Shown here in pieces: positions 1-11,432 of a stretch of DNA of 64,000 nt; within the stretch, counting starts at the first letter, position 1, and every line of letters starts with the position of its first letter. Position numbers and translations under genes: made by a program. Location of the stretch: NCBI GenBank assembly GCA_033439765.1, contig JAULSN010000002.1:3348001-3412000 (forward strand), written 5' to 3'. The notes beneath the pieces are model-generated. The model saw only the letters and a program-made list of their open reading frames with translations, had not been told where the DNA came from and did no database searches. The DNA comes from Lasiosphaeria ovina (taxonomy: Eukaryota; Ascomycota; Sordariomycetes; Sordariales; Lasiosphaeriaceae).

Positions 1-1244
1 TCGCTGGACACCTTATTCTTCCACAACTCTGGACGTTTATCGATTTGGCGGTTCAGTTGATCGATGCTGTCAGCTTCCGTTAGCATCAAGGGGCCTGAGT
101 ATTTTGGACGAGGGGTGCCATACGATGGTTTTAAATCGTAGACATTTTTCAAGACAAGCTGACATTGTTCCAATGTGTTGTCGTCGGCCTTGTACAGCTT
201 GCCAAGCTTTCTCGCTATCATCTCCCACGGACCAGGTGAATCTGGAGTTAAGTTGCCATGAACATCCACTACCTCAGATAGAGGTACCGTCACTGTGGCT
301 TCAGGCAAGCGCGACTCAGCATTTGCGATCTGGTCGACGGAGACGAGCGCTTGAGCTAGGCTGACGACACCTTGAGCGCGTGGGCCAAGTTCTGCAGTGT
401 AGCTCGGCAGCCCTAATGAATCCCAAACTCCTCCCTGGTTTGAGTACATGGGTGTTTCGGACGGCTCGGGAGTCATCATCGTAAAGGGAACCGACAGGTC
501 TGCCTGGGAATGGCCTGATTCTGAACCGGGAAATGGTGGGTCGGGAACCAGCCATTGAGGAGTTGGTATTACAGAGGGCATAGTATTGCTAGGGAATAGT
601 CCCGAACCATTGGGGAGAGGACCTGCTTCCTGAAGAAAGAATGAGCCCGGTGCCATCTGCGGGTCGACCACTTGACCTCTGCCAATCCCCGAGGACGTTG
701 GCAATGGAGTGAAAGTGCCAAAGACCTCGGGGCGTTCAATCAGAGTGCTGGAGTGTTGTAAAGGCGTAGTAGAACTCGGGACAGCAGTCCACGGATTATC
801 GCGATGAGGGTTCAGATGCATGCTTGGTGGTTCGGGAGATAGAACGCTTTCAAGTTCCCAGGCAGGGAGTCCTCGACCGTGAAGATCTGTCGGCAGGGCT
901 GAGTCGTCGTATATACCCTGAACCGTAAGGAATTCTTCATTCTCCGCTTCGAGGAACTGATTGGTAGTCATGTTGATGGGGGGGGGGGGGGGTCTCGCGC
1001 CAGCTGCTCTTCGATGTGTCGACTCTTGGGAGGCCGGTGAAGTCGCGATGATCGAATACCCACTTGGCGATGCCAGTGCTGGCGTAATTGTGGGAGTGCT
1101 CAGGCTGTGCCCGCCCGATTTGTGGTAAGTCGCTTGTGGGTCAACTGTCGAATCCTTCAATGAAATTTCTGCCATGCTTGAGAGGGAAGGGTAAAGCTCC
1201 CACATCAACATCTGCAGCCGGGTCCAGCTTGCATATTTCGCCAT
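1..1244 (-). CDS. Unrecognised Ser/Pro-rich protein, N-terminal part, truncated by window edge
   Basis: One frame is open on the minus strand from an ATG at 1244 down to the window edge, about 414 codons without a stop, so the 3' end lies outside the window. The product is rich in Ser, Pro, Thr and Gly, with no signal peptide and no motif I can name. A second possible start lies at 1175 (MAEISLKDS) and a third at 971. A run of 15 G at 978-992 encodes five prolines, so any length change there would shift the frame. Immediately upstream is an in-frame TGA (1260-1262). Beyond it the same frame stays open and looks coding back to about 1430, so the true 5' end may include another exon. Function unknown. 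Coding confidence rests on the long open frame and balanced composition. Confidence 0.72.
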   Translation of the reverse strand, partial: MAKYASWTRLQMLMWELYPSLSSMAEISLKDSTVDPQATYHKSGGHSLSTPTITPALASPSGYSIIATSPASQESTHRRAAGARPPPPPINMTTNQFLEAENEEFLTVQGIYDDSALPTDLHGRGLPAWELESVLSPEPPSMHLNPHRDNPWTAVPSSTTPLQHSSTLIERPEVFGTFTPLPTSSGIGRGQVVDPQMAPGSFFLQEAGPLPNGSGLFPSNTMPSVIPTPQWLVPDPPFPGSESGHSQADLSVPFTMMTPEPSETPMYSNQGGVWDSLGLPSYTAELGPRAQGVVSLAQALVSVDQIANAESRLPEATVTVPLSEVVDVHGNLTPDSPGPWEMIARKLGKLYKADDNTLEQCQLVLKNVYDLKPSYGTPRPKYSGPLMLTEADSIDQLNRQIDKRPELWKNKVSS

Positions 1245-2009
1245 GAACTTGGACGAATCTCAATTCTGCATGGCACGTAAGACGCGGCGAAAGATGTTGT
1301 GTTGCTCCACATTGTCGGGCAATTCGTCGACGGATCCCACACCCTCAATTTTCTGCAGACTTGGAGCAAAAAGAGGGCGAATGATGTTGCTGAATGAGGG
1401 CAGCACGAGCGGGGCTGGTGAAAAATGATACTGGCCAGTTCACTAAAGTGCGAAGTACAAATGCAATCCCCCCACGTCATTCTCTCACTGCATATGATAA
1501 CCCAATGACAGAGCAGCCGCAAAGAATCCCAGTCGCGTTTGGGCTCGATGGCTGGCTCGAGGCCTTCTCGGTGGCTGTGGCCCGCTTACACCTCTGCGAC
1601 CAATAGTTCTGTGTTTCAGTGCGGGATTTACTGCGGCCGACTCATACCAATGGGGTACCCAAGTGAGTGAGCTGTTTGGTGGCTGATGAAGTACTGACAT
1701 GTCAACGCGACTTCGTATACAATGTCCTCGATTGGTTTTGCGTGGGGTCCGAGATAAGCTGAGGCAGAAGCTCGAGTTCTCTCCCAGAGCATGGCGCACT
1801 TCTATAAAGTGGACTTTGGTGTTCACCACGACGATGTCTCCTCTGCCGGTCTTCGATGCCTTTCATCCATCCCAAAAAATTGGAATAGGAATCCTTCCAC
1901 AGGGCAGCCGAACCAGCGTCATTCTAGTCTCTTCCTTTCTCTTACGCTCGGACTCCTCGACACCAGTCAACACTGTCTCCACGGTTTACGCCCACTGCCA
2001 GCGCGTGTC

Positions 2010-3225
2010 ATGCCATCCAAGTCCTCCAAGTCCAAGGCCAAGCATCATGGCCAACATTCTTCGACCTCCCGAGCATCGCAGAAGGTTAATGATGCCAAGG
2101 TTAAACCTTCTCACAAGGAAACCAAGTCGTCAACACCTACCTCGCAGCCGCTTGTGCCATACCGAGGGAACCCGTCGCCTAATCAAGAGCTAATTTGGAA
2201 GACGATGAAGAACGGCAATAATTTGATCTACCCCAATATCACGACCATCGCCGTCGTGCCGCCAGACGACGTGACGCCACTGAAGCAGATGGTTGAGAAG
2301 GAGAAGGACAAGAAGGGCTTCAGTAAGTAACCCTGCAAACAGTCTTAATTAACTGGATGCCTTGAAGCTTAAGTTGCAGGCTCGACTAACTTAAGATTCT
2401 TCAGAGTCCAACGTGATCGTCACTGTGCCAGAGCAACTCCAGTGCAAGCTCGATGCTGTTGCCAAAGCCTTCGTCAAGAACGGTGGTAAGAATGGGGAGC
2501 TCTACATTCTCGTCAGCTCTGCCATCCGGACTGTCGCGTACCATATCTCCTCAGCGATACGAAAGGCTACAGTCGGCCCCTGTGCGGGAGGAGGACAGGG
2601 AGAACTCCGCATCGACAGCAGATCGACATACTGCAATTCCAGGACCTACGCCTGGGACAACCGACCGGAGAGCATCAGGAAGCACAATCGCAACATCACC
2701 CACATGCCCGGCTGCTATTGGAACCTCGAAGATGTTACCCAGGAGGCTAAAGGGCTGCTCCGGCAGTCCTTTATTCGCACTCCCGACATCGAAGAATCGA
2801 AGCTCAACGAGGTCAAGGCCGGCGTCGCTGAGATGCGGGATAAGAACATGCCCTCACAAGATACACCGGGTTGGCTCGAACGGTGGAGGGCCATCGTCAC
2901 CATAGCCTTTGGTGCAATTGGAGGCGGAGCAGCTGGCTTCTACGGATTCTGCGCATACAGTTCTTCCGGCATCCTCTTAACGGGACCCGCTGGCTTGTCC
3001 ATCTCCATTGGCCACAAAAACTTCCTAGCAGGAGGAGGCGGTATGGCTACGTTTGGTACTGCCATTGCTGCTGGTGCGCTGGCCTATTTCATTCCGTGGG
3101 ACAAGGTTTTCGCGTTTCTTCGGGAAGCTTTCAAGAAAGTCTGGGAGGCCGTTCGTGATGTGATCGCTTGGGTTTGGGACAAGATCAAGAGCTTGCCGGC
3201 AAGTCTCATGTCATTCTTTACCTAA
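2010..3225 (+). CDS. Hypothetical protein with basic N-terminus and C-terminal hydrophobic segments
   Basis: Two exons, 2010-2322 and 2405-3225, give 377 aa. The intron starts GTAAGT, has a CTAAC branch site and ends TTCAG. The A of exon 1 plus AG of exon 2 makes Lys, restoring one frame. I chose the ATG at 2010 (MPSKSSKSK) because the peptide becomes a normal basic, Lys/Ser-rich tail there. Residues 1-60 are basic and low in complexity. The middle is polar. From roughly residue 265 there are glycine-rich hydrophobic stretches that could be membrane segments, followed by an amphipathic Trp/Lys-rich helix. No family recognised. The hydrophobic C-terminus and basic N-terminus suggest a membrane-associated protein (inference). 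Confidence 0.75.
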
Positions 3226-4730
3226 CTGGGCACTTGGAATTTTGAGAGGGCGGAACGGGCAATTCAACTCTCACCCCTAGGGCGAGCTACCGATCGTTAC
3301 TCTGCTTCTGCATTTCTTTCCCCTGCCGCCAACAGTACTTTTCTCTCCTTCCCCGCCCGTCAGATTGTCCTCCAGGGATATATTATTATTATTATTATTA
3401 TTCCTACACCGCTGTGCCCTAGGGCTCGTCGGACCCTCAACCTAGTAATTTTGCAGGAGCAAAGCTCCTGCAACCTTCCAAGAAAGATCTAATCGAGGAA
3501 GTGGGGCATGTCATGGTCGTTCAGGGACTTCAGGGGAGGTCGTCACGTGACGGGCACGTGACCCGTGTGACAGTGTAGGGGGAGGACCGCCAGGGGGCTC
3601 AGGGACGCACGGGCTCTCAACCGTGCGTACATAAGGAAGAACTAGCTCGCAGAGACTTCGCAGCGGGCCAGAGATTAGTGCTGCACACAATAACCACCTA
3701 ACCTTCTTGCCTCTGCCACCCTTGACACTCTTGTCCCAAAGCCCCTTACAGGGCAGTACCCTGCGCTGCACTCCACGTGACCTGGACCAGCCAGGCACGC
3801 AGGGCACGTGACTCGTATACCTAAAACGCATATACGTTGTAATTGGAATTGTTACTTAGGAGTTATCCTTATAGATTACGCTTTATTTGATATCTATCGA
3901 TAGGAAACTTTAGCCGGGGGGACCGAAAAGGGGCCTCTAAGTCTGTGCGGCGGTGGTGTATAGGATTACCCTAGCTTAAGGAAGAATCGGGGGAAGCTCA
4001 GGACAAATCAGCTACAGCTCACCCCAGCTCAGGACGATGAACAAAAAAGGAAATTTCGTGTGCCCAGATTCGTCGCAGACAACCAGGCTGTTTTGACACC
4101 CAGGAACCGATGGAAAGTCTCTATAGCAGCACTACGCTCCCGCTGGGTTTAGGCAGCCGCTTTAGTAGTATTCTGCAAATGGGGCTTTCAACCCTGCATC
4201 TTTCCTGACTCTCGAGCGTTTCATCAGAACTAACAGACTAATAACAGCTAATTTCGGACTGATCAGCTGTCTCGGCCAAGGCATCACCACATCCACATCT
4301 CGACCCTTTGTCGTCGCCGCGAGTTGTTCTTTATGCAACAAACATGCAAGGTTCAACAGAACGACAGAGAAAGCCGGCGAATGAACTGTCGCCGACGTTC
4401 TGGCCTTGGAATGGACCCGTGTGCCCGCAGTTCTCTGTGCAACCTCGAGGTAGTTAATGAAGGATATAATCTAGCAATTTGGCCCCCAATTCGAACGCAT
4501 GCGCGTTAATTACCTACCCTGACGAGTACTTGCATGTTGTGTATAGAGGTAGGTAATTAGCACGGGTGCGGGATGTGTTAGCCGGCGAAATTTAGATGAT
4601 GGGCTGGTAATTAGGTAGTATAGAAATCTGCCCTGTGTGATTTAGTGCTCAGAAGTAATTAAATATTAAGTCTCGATGACTCTGTCAACCCTTTGTTTTG
4701 CGATAATCAAAATGCCCCCCCAACTCTATA
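3226..4730. other. Intergenic stretch with microsatellite, CACGTG cluster and hairpin
   Basis: No convincing gene. It holds an (ATT)n microsatellite at 3381-3402. Four CACGTG palindromes lie at 3544, 3555, 3774 and 3805, inside a GC-rich block that reads open on the minus strand (3511-3831) but lacks gene context. Around 4508-4561, TAATTACCTACC and its complement GGTAGGTAATTA form a hairpin. The block resembles decayed transposon or LTR sequence, which I cannot confirm here. Confidence 0.5.
3381..3402. repeat. (ATT)n microsatellite
   Basis: About seven ATT units in a row, downstream of the hypothetical gene ending at 3225. Confidence 0.9.
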
Positions 4731-5007
4731 CGGAGGCTCGGGCTAAAAAAAGGGTCACCCTGCCCAGTGGCCAGGATTCGGACTCATACGGTGCCAGCTC
4801 GTTTGCCAGGTGCCGTTCTTCACCCACAGATGCGTTCAAGCTTCGTTAAACCCCCGGTAATAGCGCTGAAGATAGTTATCTTCTTGCACTGTGAAAGATT
4901 GGCTTGTTGACCAGGCAGCTGGCAAGTCCAATCTAACCCCTTTTAGGACGTGGCGTTCTGGACCTTGCACTGGGGAGGGTGACCCTTGTTTTTGGCCCGA
5001 GCCTCCG
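4731..5007. mobile_element. 277-bp MITE with ~40-bp terminal inverted repeats and TA flanks
   Basis: The left end starts CGGAGGCTCGGGC and continues through an A-rich tract to GGGTCACCCT and CCCAGTG. The right end is its inverted complement, ending GCCCGAGCCTCCG. The two arms match over about 40 bp with a few substitutions and one gap. A TA dinucleotide lies directly outside each end (4729-4730 and 5008-5009), as expected for a target-site duplication of the Tc1/mariner/pogo superfamily. No internal ORF, so non-autonomous. It sits upstream of the MULE transposase gene but is unrelated to it. Confidence 0.82.
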
Positions 5008-5271
5008 TAGGAATCGGACCTAGCATTGACTCACGTATGTATTGCTACGGCGCGCGTTGTAAAGAGGTTGTTGTGGCCATGACTGTCGGGGGTATGGAAC
5101 TCGTCACCAAACAGACGGTCCTGAAGGAATGGGAGCATAGCTGGGTTTGGATTTCCTCAAGCACACTGTCACCGGGTTGGTAATTAATATGCGGGCACCC
5201 ACCTAATTACTTTTCAGGTCACCTGCCTGTGGGTCCTTGGCAACTGCCAACGCAGGGCCCGCTTTTTGTAC

Positions 5272-5278
5272 TATAAAA
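5272..5278 (+). promoter_or_regulatory. TATA-box candidate upstream of MULE transposase gene
   Basis: TATAAAA lies about 140 bp upstream of the first possible start (5415) and 215 bp upstream of the second (5490). Placement fits a core promoter, with no other support. Confidence 0.4.
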
Positions 5279-5414
5279 TGCCGCATTCTGGCAATCACCT
5301 AACGCCCTACCGGGCACAAGTGAAAATAACACTATTTACGCTTTCATATGCCGGGCTTTTTGCGCGCAGTTGGTATTCTAAGGTCTGCAGTGGCTAGGTG
5401 GCTTCTACAGGCCT

Positions 5415-5657
5415 TTGCATGCCTTTGCAGTCCTTTCCTTTGCCAAAGAACACATCGTCAACCTACCATTCCGACTCACAGTCTTCGTGATGCATTTTAT
5501 CGAGACTTCCTCTGACGATTCGAGCTCTCTAGCTCCCTCGCCCTCGCCCTCGCCCTCGCCCTCGCCGGCTCCGACTCCCTCGCCCTCGCCGCCCGCGGCT
5601 CCCTCGCGCTGGCTATCGCTATCCCCAGCTCCGGCTCCCTCGCCCTCGCCCTCGCCC

Positions 5658-5689
<32 letters not shown>

Positions 5690-7957
5690 GCCGGCTCCTT
5701 CGTGCCCTGACGACCTCTTTCGTGCGTCCTCGGGCTCTCCGGAGGAGCATCGAATGTTTCGTGATAAAGCAGTTGGAAAGGAAGAGGAGGAATACATCAT
5801 CGATTTAACGGCTCATCAGTCGATTCCGGCCAAAGGAGTTCTTCGTCTCTTCAAGAAGAAGTATCCCAATTCCAACATCATCAAAACCGACATCTACAAC
5901 ATCATCCGTAACCACAAGAAGGCACAAAGAGACGGCTATGTCGATGCCCAGGCATTTGTCAAGAAGCTGAAAGAGTCAGAGGACTACAGCCATTCCATTC
6001 TCTATCATGACGACAAGAAGACGAAGATGCTACATGCTTTCTGGTTAACACGGCGTCAACTGAATATGTGGGCTCAGTTCGGGGCTTGCATAGGCATCGA
6101 CGCGACGTACCAGGTAAACAACCTGCGAATGCCTTTGGTAACTGGTGTTGTTGTGACTCCCGAAAAAACCACGATGCCTATTTTCCAGGCCCTTCTAAGC
6201 AACGAGAAGGAAGAAGGTTACCGGTTCCTTGTGGGATCTATTGCTCGCTACCGTCGTCACTTCTCTTTTCCTTACCCTCGCGTGTTTATTACAGACGGCG
6301 ATGAACAGTTGATCGGCGCCCTGATCATGTTTTTCCCTGACGTACAGAGGCAGCGTTGTGTGTGGCACCTGAATTGCAACATGGTGTTGTACATCGAGAA
6401 ATACTGGATCAAGCCGCCTACCGACCGGCCTGCCCGGAAGACCACTGCCGCCGCCGCCGCCGAGGGAGCTGAGGGTGCCGAGGACGACGAAGACGACGAA
6501 GACGACGAAGACGACGAAGACGACGAAGACGACGAAGACGACGATGCCGACGGCATCGCTGCGATGAATGCCCTCAACTCGAAGACCCAGTCGACGAAGA
6601 AAGGTCCCGTTGTTCTCGGCGCTGTACCGGCGAAGGTCGCCAACACAAGAGCGGGTCTTTTTAAACTTTGGAAGCATATGGTATTCAGTCGGTCGGTCCG
6701 GGACTTCAATAAAGCGAAGACTATATTGAATCGTCAGTTTTCTACAACTCAACCACGAATTGTCAATCATATCACCAACGACCTGCTTCCCTGCAAAGAA
6801 CAGTGGGCCGGCTGTTTTACAAAGATGTACAGGAATGCTGGCGCGCGAACCACACCGCCAAATGAATCCAACAACGGCTCGGTAGAGTCGGAAGGCCTGT
6901 CGGCTCGGTCGAGCCTAGTCGAGGTTGTCGAGGCTGTGGATCGGCACATTACCTACGGCTACGATGTCTACAAAGAGGCAATAGCTAAGTCGTCAAGCTT
7001 AGTGCGAAAGTCATACCGTTCGAAGAAGTGGCTTGGTAACTGCCTTATGCAGCTGACTCGGTGGGCTCTGGATCTTCTTGTTGAACAACACAGAAGGATT
7101 ACTTTCCCTACCGCTACAACGCCCGGCCGACCTCTTCCTCCCTGCACTGAACGATTCAGTCGTCAGTACGGCTTACCCTGCGCGCATATGATGCTCGAAA
7201 GATACAATGACGATCACGAAGACGGTGCCTTGGTTAACTTGATTGACTGCGACCGCACCTGGCATCTCAGAGAGCACCGGGTAGGCCCTTAGGAATCTAT
7301 TTGCCTTGTATTTCCTAGCTAATTTGCTTACAGGATGCGGAAAACAAGTACCTACGGATCGAAAAGCCGGACAAAGCGGTCGCGAAAGGCCGCCCTGTCA
7401 ATCAAGGCGGTCCTTTCGGAAATGAAGCCATTCTACCAGAGCCGCCGGCGCCGAAGACAGAGACGACAGCCCTGAGCGGTACGATCCACCGGGACGCGCG
7501 GCGTTACTATACACAGTTCGAACTAGCCGGGCCGAGCCTAGGAGAGCAGGTTGAACAGGATGAAGATGAAGAGCTGGAGATTGACCCGGACTGCATCGTC
7601 GCCAACATGGGGCCAAGCCCGGGCAAAGGTCGAAAGAGGAAGGCGCCGCAACAGAGAGGGACACGAAAGAAAAGAAAGAGAACGAAGAAAGCGAGACAGC
7701 CTGTCAGGGCGGGCCGCCCGGGCCCGGCCTTGTCCCCGAAGATCAAGACCGAGACCCCGGTTCCTAATCCTTACCTCTTTCAAATAGAGGTAACGAATTG
7801 GTGGAGCCGCAGGGCTCAACGCCGGCGCATTTGGGAGACTACAGCCGATGTTGAAGAGGAGATTTTCTTCGATTCCGGGGATGAAAATGACCCTCATCCC
7901 CGGAAGGTTCTTGACAACAGAGAGGGCGGCTGCAATAACCCGGTTGTGATAGATTAG
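5415..7957 (+). CDS. MULE-type transposase with SWIM-like zinc finger
   Basis: Two exons, 5415-7280 and 7334-7957, give 829 aa (804 if translation starts at the ATG at 5490). The 53-nt intron starts GTAGGC and ends TTACAG, with AGCTAAT near its end, and joins complete codons. The core matches MULE transposases. A GIDATY strand near residue 225 holds the first Asp. An ITDGD strand near 292 holds the second. A C-x-W-H-L segment follows near 317. A SWIM-like GLPCAH motif lies near 590. The N-terminus is a (Ser-Pro)n tract encoded by CCCTCG hexamers, and residues about 355-377 are an acidic DDE repeat. Exon 2 adds a basic, Lys/Arg-rich tail. No terminal inverted repeats were found, so the ends of the element are undefined. 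The frame is intact, so it may be active or recently so. Confidence 0.88.
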
Positions 7958-8795
7958 GGAGCTAGATTGATAGACCCAACACCAAGGAAATGCATCACCA
8001 TGTCAACAAATCAGGATTCAACGGCTTACCTTACGACTAAGGTAACTAGGTGCCGGCCAGGACTTTTTGCTAATTTACGTACAAATCAGGGTCTCAGAGT
8101 TGCCATTTGCAAGTTGCCCTTATTCGAGGCTGACTCAGCAACGAAGAAATCGTCAAAATGGAAAACACCACGGTACACGCGTTTTTAGGGCTTTTGAAGG
8201 TTTTGACGGCTTCAACGTTGTTGGGACTGCCGTTTTCTGATTGCTCAGTGTCCCCTGCGGATCCACCGAGGCTAGCCAATCAGATTCCACGCTCAGGCCA
8301 CCATCTTGTACACGTGTACCTCGACCAACGAGCCTGGATACGGGCCAGTTTACTACAATGTCTTGATAAATACACCGCATCGTCCCCTGCTTGCTTGTTT
8401 TCAACTTCCTCTTTCTTCCTCCTTCCCTCTATCCCGGTTCCGGGCCGTACTTCGGCCAACAGGACACTCTGCAAACACACGCAGCCGGCGTAGCCTACAT
8501 GTCGCTATCCTTGGCCTGTTTCTAACGGCCTTCCCTCGTCGCGGTGTCACGGGCCCATTGGGGGGGGGGGGAAAGGGGATGACAAATTATTTTGCCGCTT
8601 AGGGCGTTATCTTCGACCAGTGCGCTGAGCAAATCGATATTGCCTGCCACCCCCACGCTGTGGCGGTGGCCTCCCAGAGATCCTAACACCTAAGAACCCC
8701 CTCCAGGGTTGCACATCTATCTAGCTTTCGGCGGTCTTGACCTTCGGCCTTCGAACTTACTGTGTAGAAAAGACAAGCCATTCCACTAGCTTGTC
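7958..8795. other. Intergenic, no gene supported
   Basis: Short open frames here lack coding character. A run of 12 G lies at 8560-8571. The last part contains the 5' flank of the ankyrin-type gene starting at 8796. Confidence 0.5.
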
Positions 8796-10140
8796 ATGGA
8801 CCCGCTATCTATCACGGCCAGCGCAATCGCGCTAGCTCAAGCTGCTGGGGCCATCGGAAAGGGGCTCACCATTCTGTACTCAATAACCCAGGCGAAAGAA
8901 GAGTTTCAAGGCCTGCTCAATGGGGTGAGAACTCATGCTTGACAACGTGATAAGCCATTGAGCAACTTCTGATCATCACGCAGCTAAGTTCTCTCCGTGC
9001 AGTAACCGATCAGGCTGTAAAGATATTGGAGGAGTGCAGATCCATTGAAGGAATACCAAAATATGACCAGACGATCGCTGACCGGGCGATCGTGGAGCTA
9101 CACGTCGTTGTCTCTGATTTCGATCAGCTTGTGAATTCTGTTCAGGGCAAAGATGACCGAGGGAAATCCGGTAAGCTCTCTCGCTCCCGATGGGTGATGG
9201 AAGGTCGACCGAAGCGGCTCGATGCTCTACACTACGACAGCGGGCAAACAACGCAAGGGAGCTGTTGATTCTTGGATTCGGGGCTCTGAACTCGGCGCAT
9301 AAGTGAGATAAATCCGCTCCGTCATGCCAAGGTATGGTTTTAATTGGCTCAGTGCATTCGGATCGTCACTCTTGGTCGAGATTCGGTCTATCACACGCGA
9401 ATCCCTCCAAGATATCAAGACTCAGAAGGAGATGTTCGCACGGCTACAGGTAGCCAGCCTATCATCTACAAGCGCCGAGAAAGCTGAAGGAAACTCTCAA
9501 AGGTCCACGGATATGGTACCTCGCAGCAGTGTCCAACTCCCAGAGCCCGGTATGGGTTTCGACAATCAATACGCTATGCTATTGCAGGGCCGAGCCTACC
9601 AACGATGTGCACACGACTGCAGATGCATATGCCACTCGAAACCCACGGTTCAGACTCCTCGTTGGCTGCGCCAAGTGGTGGGAGCTTATCTTTTTCGATA
9701 CAACTGTCTTCCTGTCTTCGACAGACGCGATTGCAATGTGCCTGATTGTCGGAATACCTGGCGCTCAACCGAAATGACATACTTCTTCCCAAGCTGGCTT
9801 TTTGGTCGGGCTTTGTATCTGTCCCTCTCCTGGAGCAGTCTGATAGGCAGGGGATGCTCCCTGCATTTAAACACGCCGTATGTTATCGACATGGACGACC
9901 CCATCTGGACGTGTGTTGAGCTGGGAGATGTTAAAGGGATGCTGGCTCGCTTCTCGGCTGGTAAGAATCGTCCGGATGATATCGATGACACGGGTCAGTC
10001 ATTAGTCTTGGTAAGTAATCTACTGCAAGTTGAAACGTTTTGACGCAATGCTGACGATAAGGGTAGTACTCAATCCGCAGGAGCCGCGACACCCTGGACG
10101 TAACCAAGGTGTCAGAAAGACCTACCTAAATCGGGTATGG

Positions 10141-10285
10141 TGCAGGGCAGGCCCGGCAGGGCCTGCATAGGCCACTGTAATTAAACACCTTTTCCTCGGG
10201 GTCAATACAGGTCCCCGACCTGCCTGCGGCAGGCCTTTTCTCCTTCCTACACATCAATCAAGATAACACGGTTGAATGCCCTCAC
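10141..10285 (+). repeat. Repeat copy A inside ankyrin-type gene
   Basis: About 145 bp containing GTCAATACAGGTCCCCGACC and CATCAATCAAGATAACAC. The same sequence, diverged, occurs inverted at 11288-11432. Similarity fades into the flanks, so ends are approximate. Class unknown: solo LTR, SINE-like or MITE. Confidence 0.7.
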
Positions 10286-11287
10286 TTTGGCCGCATTTTG
10301 GCTGCATTCTGGAATACGTTGTTTCTGAGACAAGGCGTTGCCTCAGCTCCTATCACGCTTCGCACTTGCAGCCCCTGACAAATATGGGCGGTAAGATTCC
10401 CTGACAGCTCTTTTCAAGGTTGACTAACAGCTCTGTAGGTCCACAGATCAGTACTGTCGACGTGCGCTTTACTCCGGGAAAGCACTTGACGATACCCACG
10501 GACACACGTACCGCCGCATCGTGGAACTATGTGACGACGCAAAAGACGGCTTCGAGTCGACTCCTATTCACGATGCAGTCTTATCTGTCAACCATCTGAC
10601 CCTGGACCAAGCACTGCGACAGGAACCCACATCCCTCAATCAGCATGACGGGACTGGCTTCACGCCCCTCCACTGGGCTGTCCTCCGCGACGACGTCGAC
10701 TCTATCTCAACCCTCCTGGCGTGGAAAACTGACGTCGATTGCCGCGACATCGAAGGCAACACCCCACTGCATATCGCCTGCCGATCTACCAAGCTGCAAG
10801 CGGTGCGGCTTCTCCTTGCGGCTAAGTGTAGCGTTAGTCTTCCTAACGACTTTAGCTCTACGCCTCTGTTCATCGCCGCAGAATCTCTACTCCCGGACTC
10901 CGATATCATCATGGAGCTGCTTCTTGAAAGCGGCGCGCCCCCTTGATGACGGCGGTTATTTTGGTCATCCCCTGCACATTTTCATGCGGTAGATCTTTGT
11001 CTACAGCGACCTTAGCCACGCGACTCACATGATACGGAAACTCCAGATTCTCATCCGCGCCGGAACCGACATCAATAGCCGGGACTACCGACTGCGAGCT
11101 CCGGTCCACTGGGCAAGCCGAGTCGCCTGGGTGTGTCCGTATTTCAGCATTCTCCGCGACGCCGGGGCGGATTTATCAGTCGTCGACACCAACGGACAGT
11201 CCATCCTGCACTGGGTCGCGCTGTATGGATGCGCCGGCATCGTTAATGACATGTCTCAGATACCAAAGTGCACGCAGAAGCAGTAGA

Positions 11288-11432
11288 AATGAGGGTATTC
11301 GCAGTGTGTTGTATTGATTGATGTAAGGAAGAAGAAGAGGCCTTCGCAGGCAGGTCGGGGACCTGTGTTGACCCTGTGGAAAAGGCGGTCTAATTACGCG
11401 GCCTGTGCGGACCCTGCCCGGGCCCCGGCCCG
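11288..11432 (-). repeat. Repeat copy B, inverted relative to copy A
   Basis: On the minus strand it reads GTCAACACAGGTCCCCGACC and CATCAATCAATACAAC, matching copy A at 10141-10285 with scattered differences. It falls between two ankyrin-coding parts. Confidence 0.7.

Noticed and set aside
1699..2193. Plus-strand frame overlapping the hypothetical gene at 2010
   Set aside because: No coding character; out of frame with the supported two-exon gene.
3511..3831. Minus-strand 106-codon open frame
   Set aside because: GC-rich open frame without start or gene context; repeats and CACGTG palindromes explain it.
4770..4800. tRNA-like B-box (GGATTCGGACTC) inside the MITE
   Set aside because: No A-box at a suitable distance and no cloverleaf; likely chance.
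5405..5800. Minus-strand frame of Gly/Glu repeats
   Set aside because: Shadow of the CCCTCG hexamer tract in the MULE gene.
8158..8493. 111-codon frame upstream of the ankyrin gene
   Set aside because: Low-complexity pyrimidine text, no domain, no start context.
9324..10043. Stand-alone gene with a Cys/His-rich domain
   Set aside because: It continues the ankyrin-type gene starting at 8796; the downstream stop lies in an intron.
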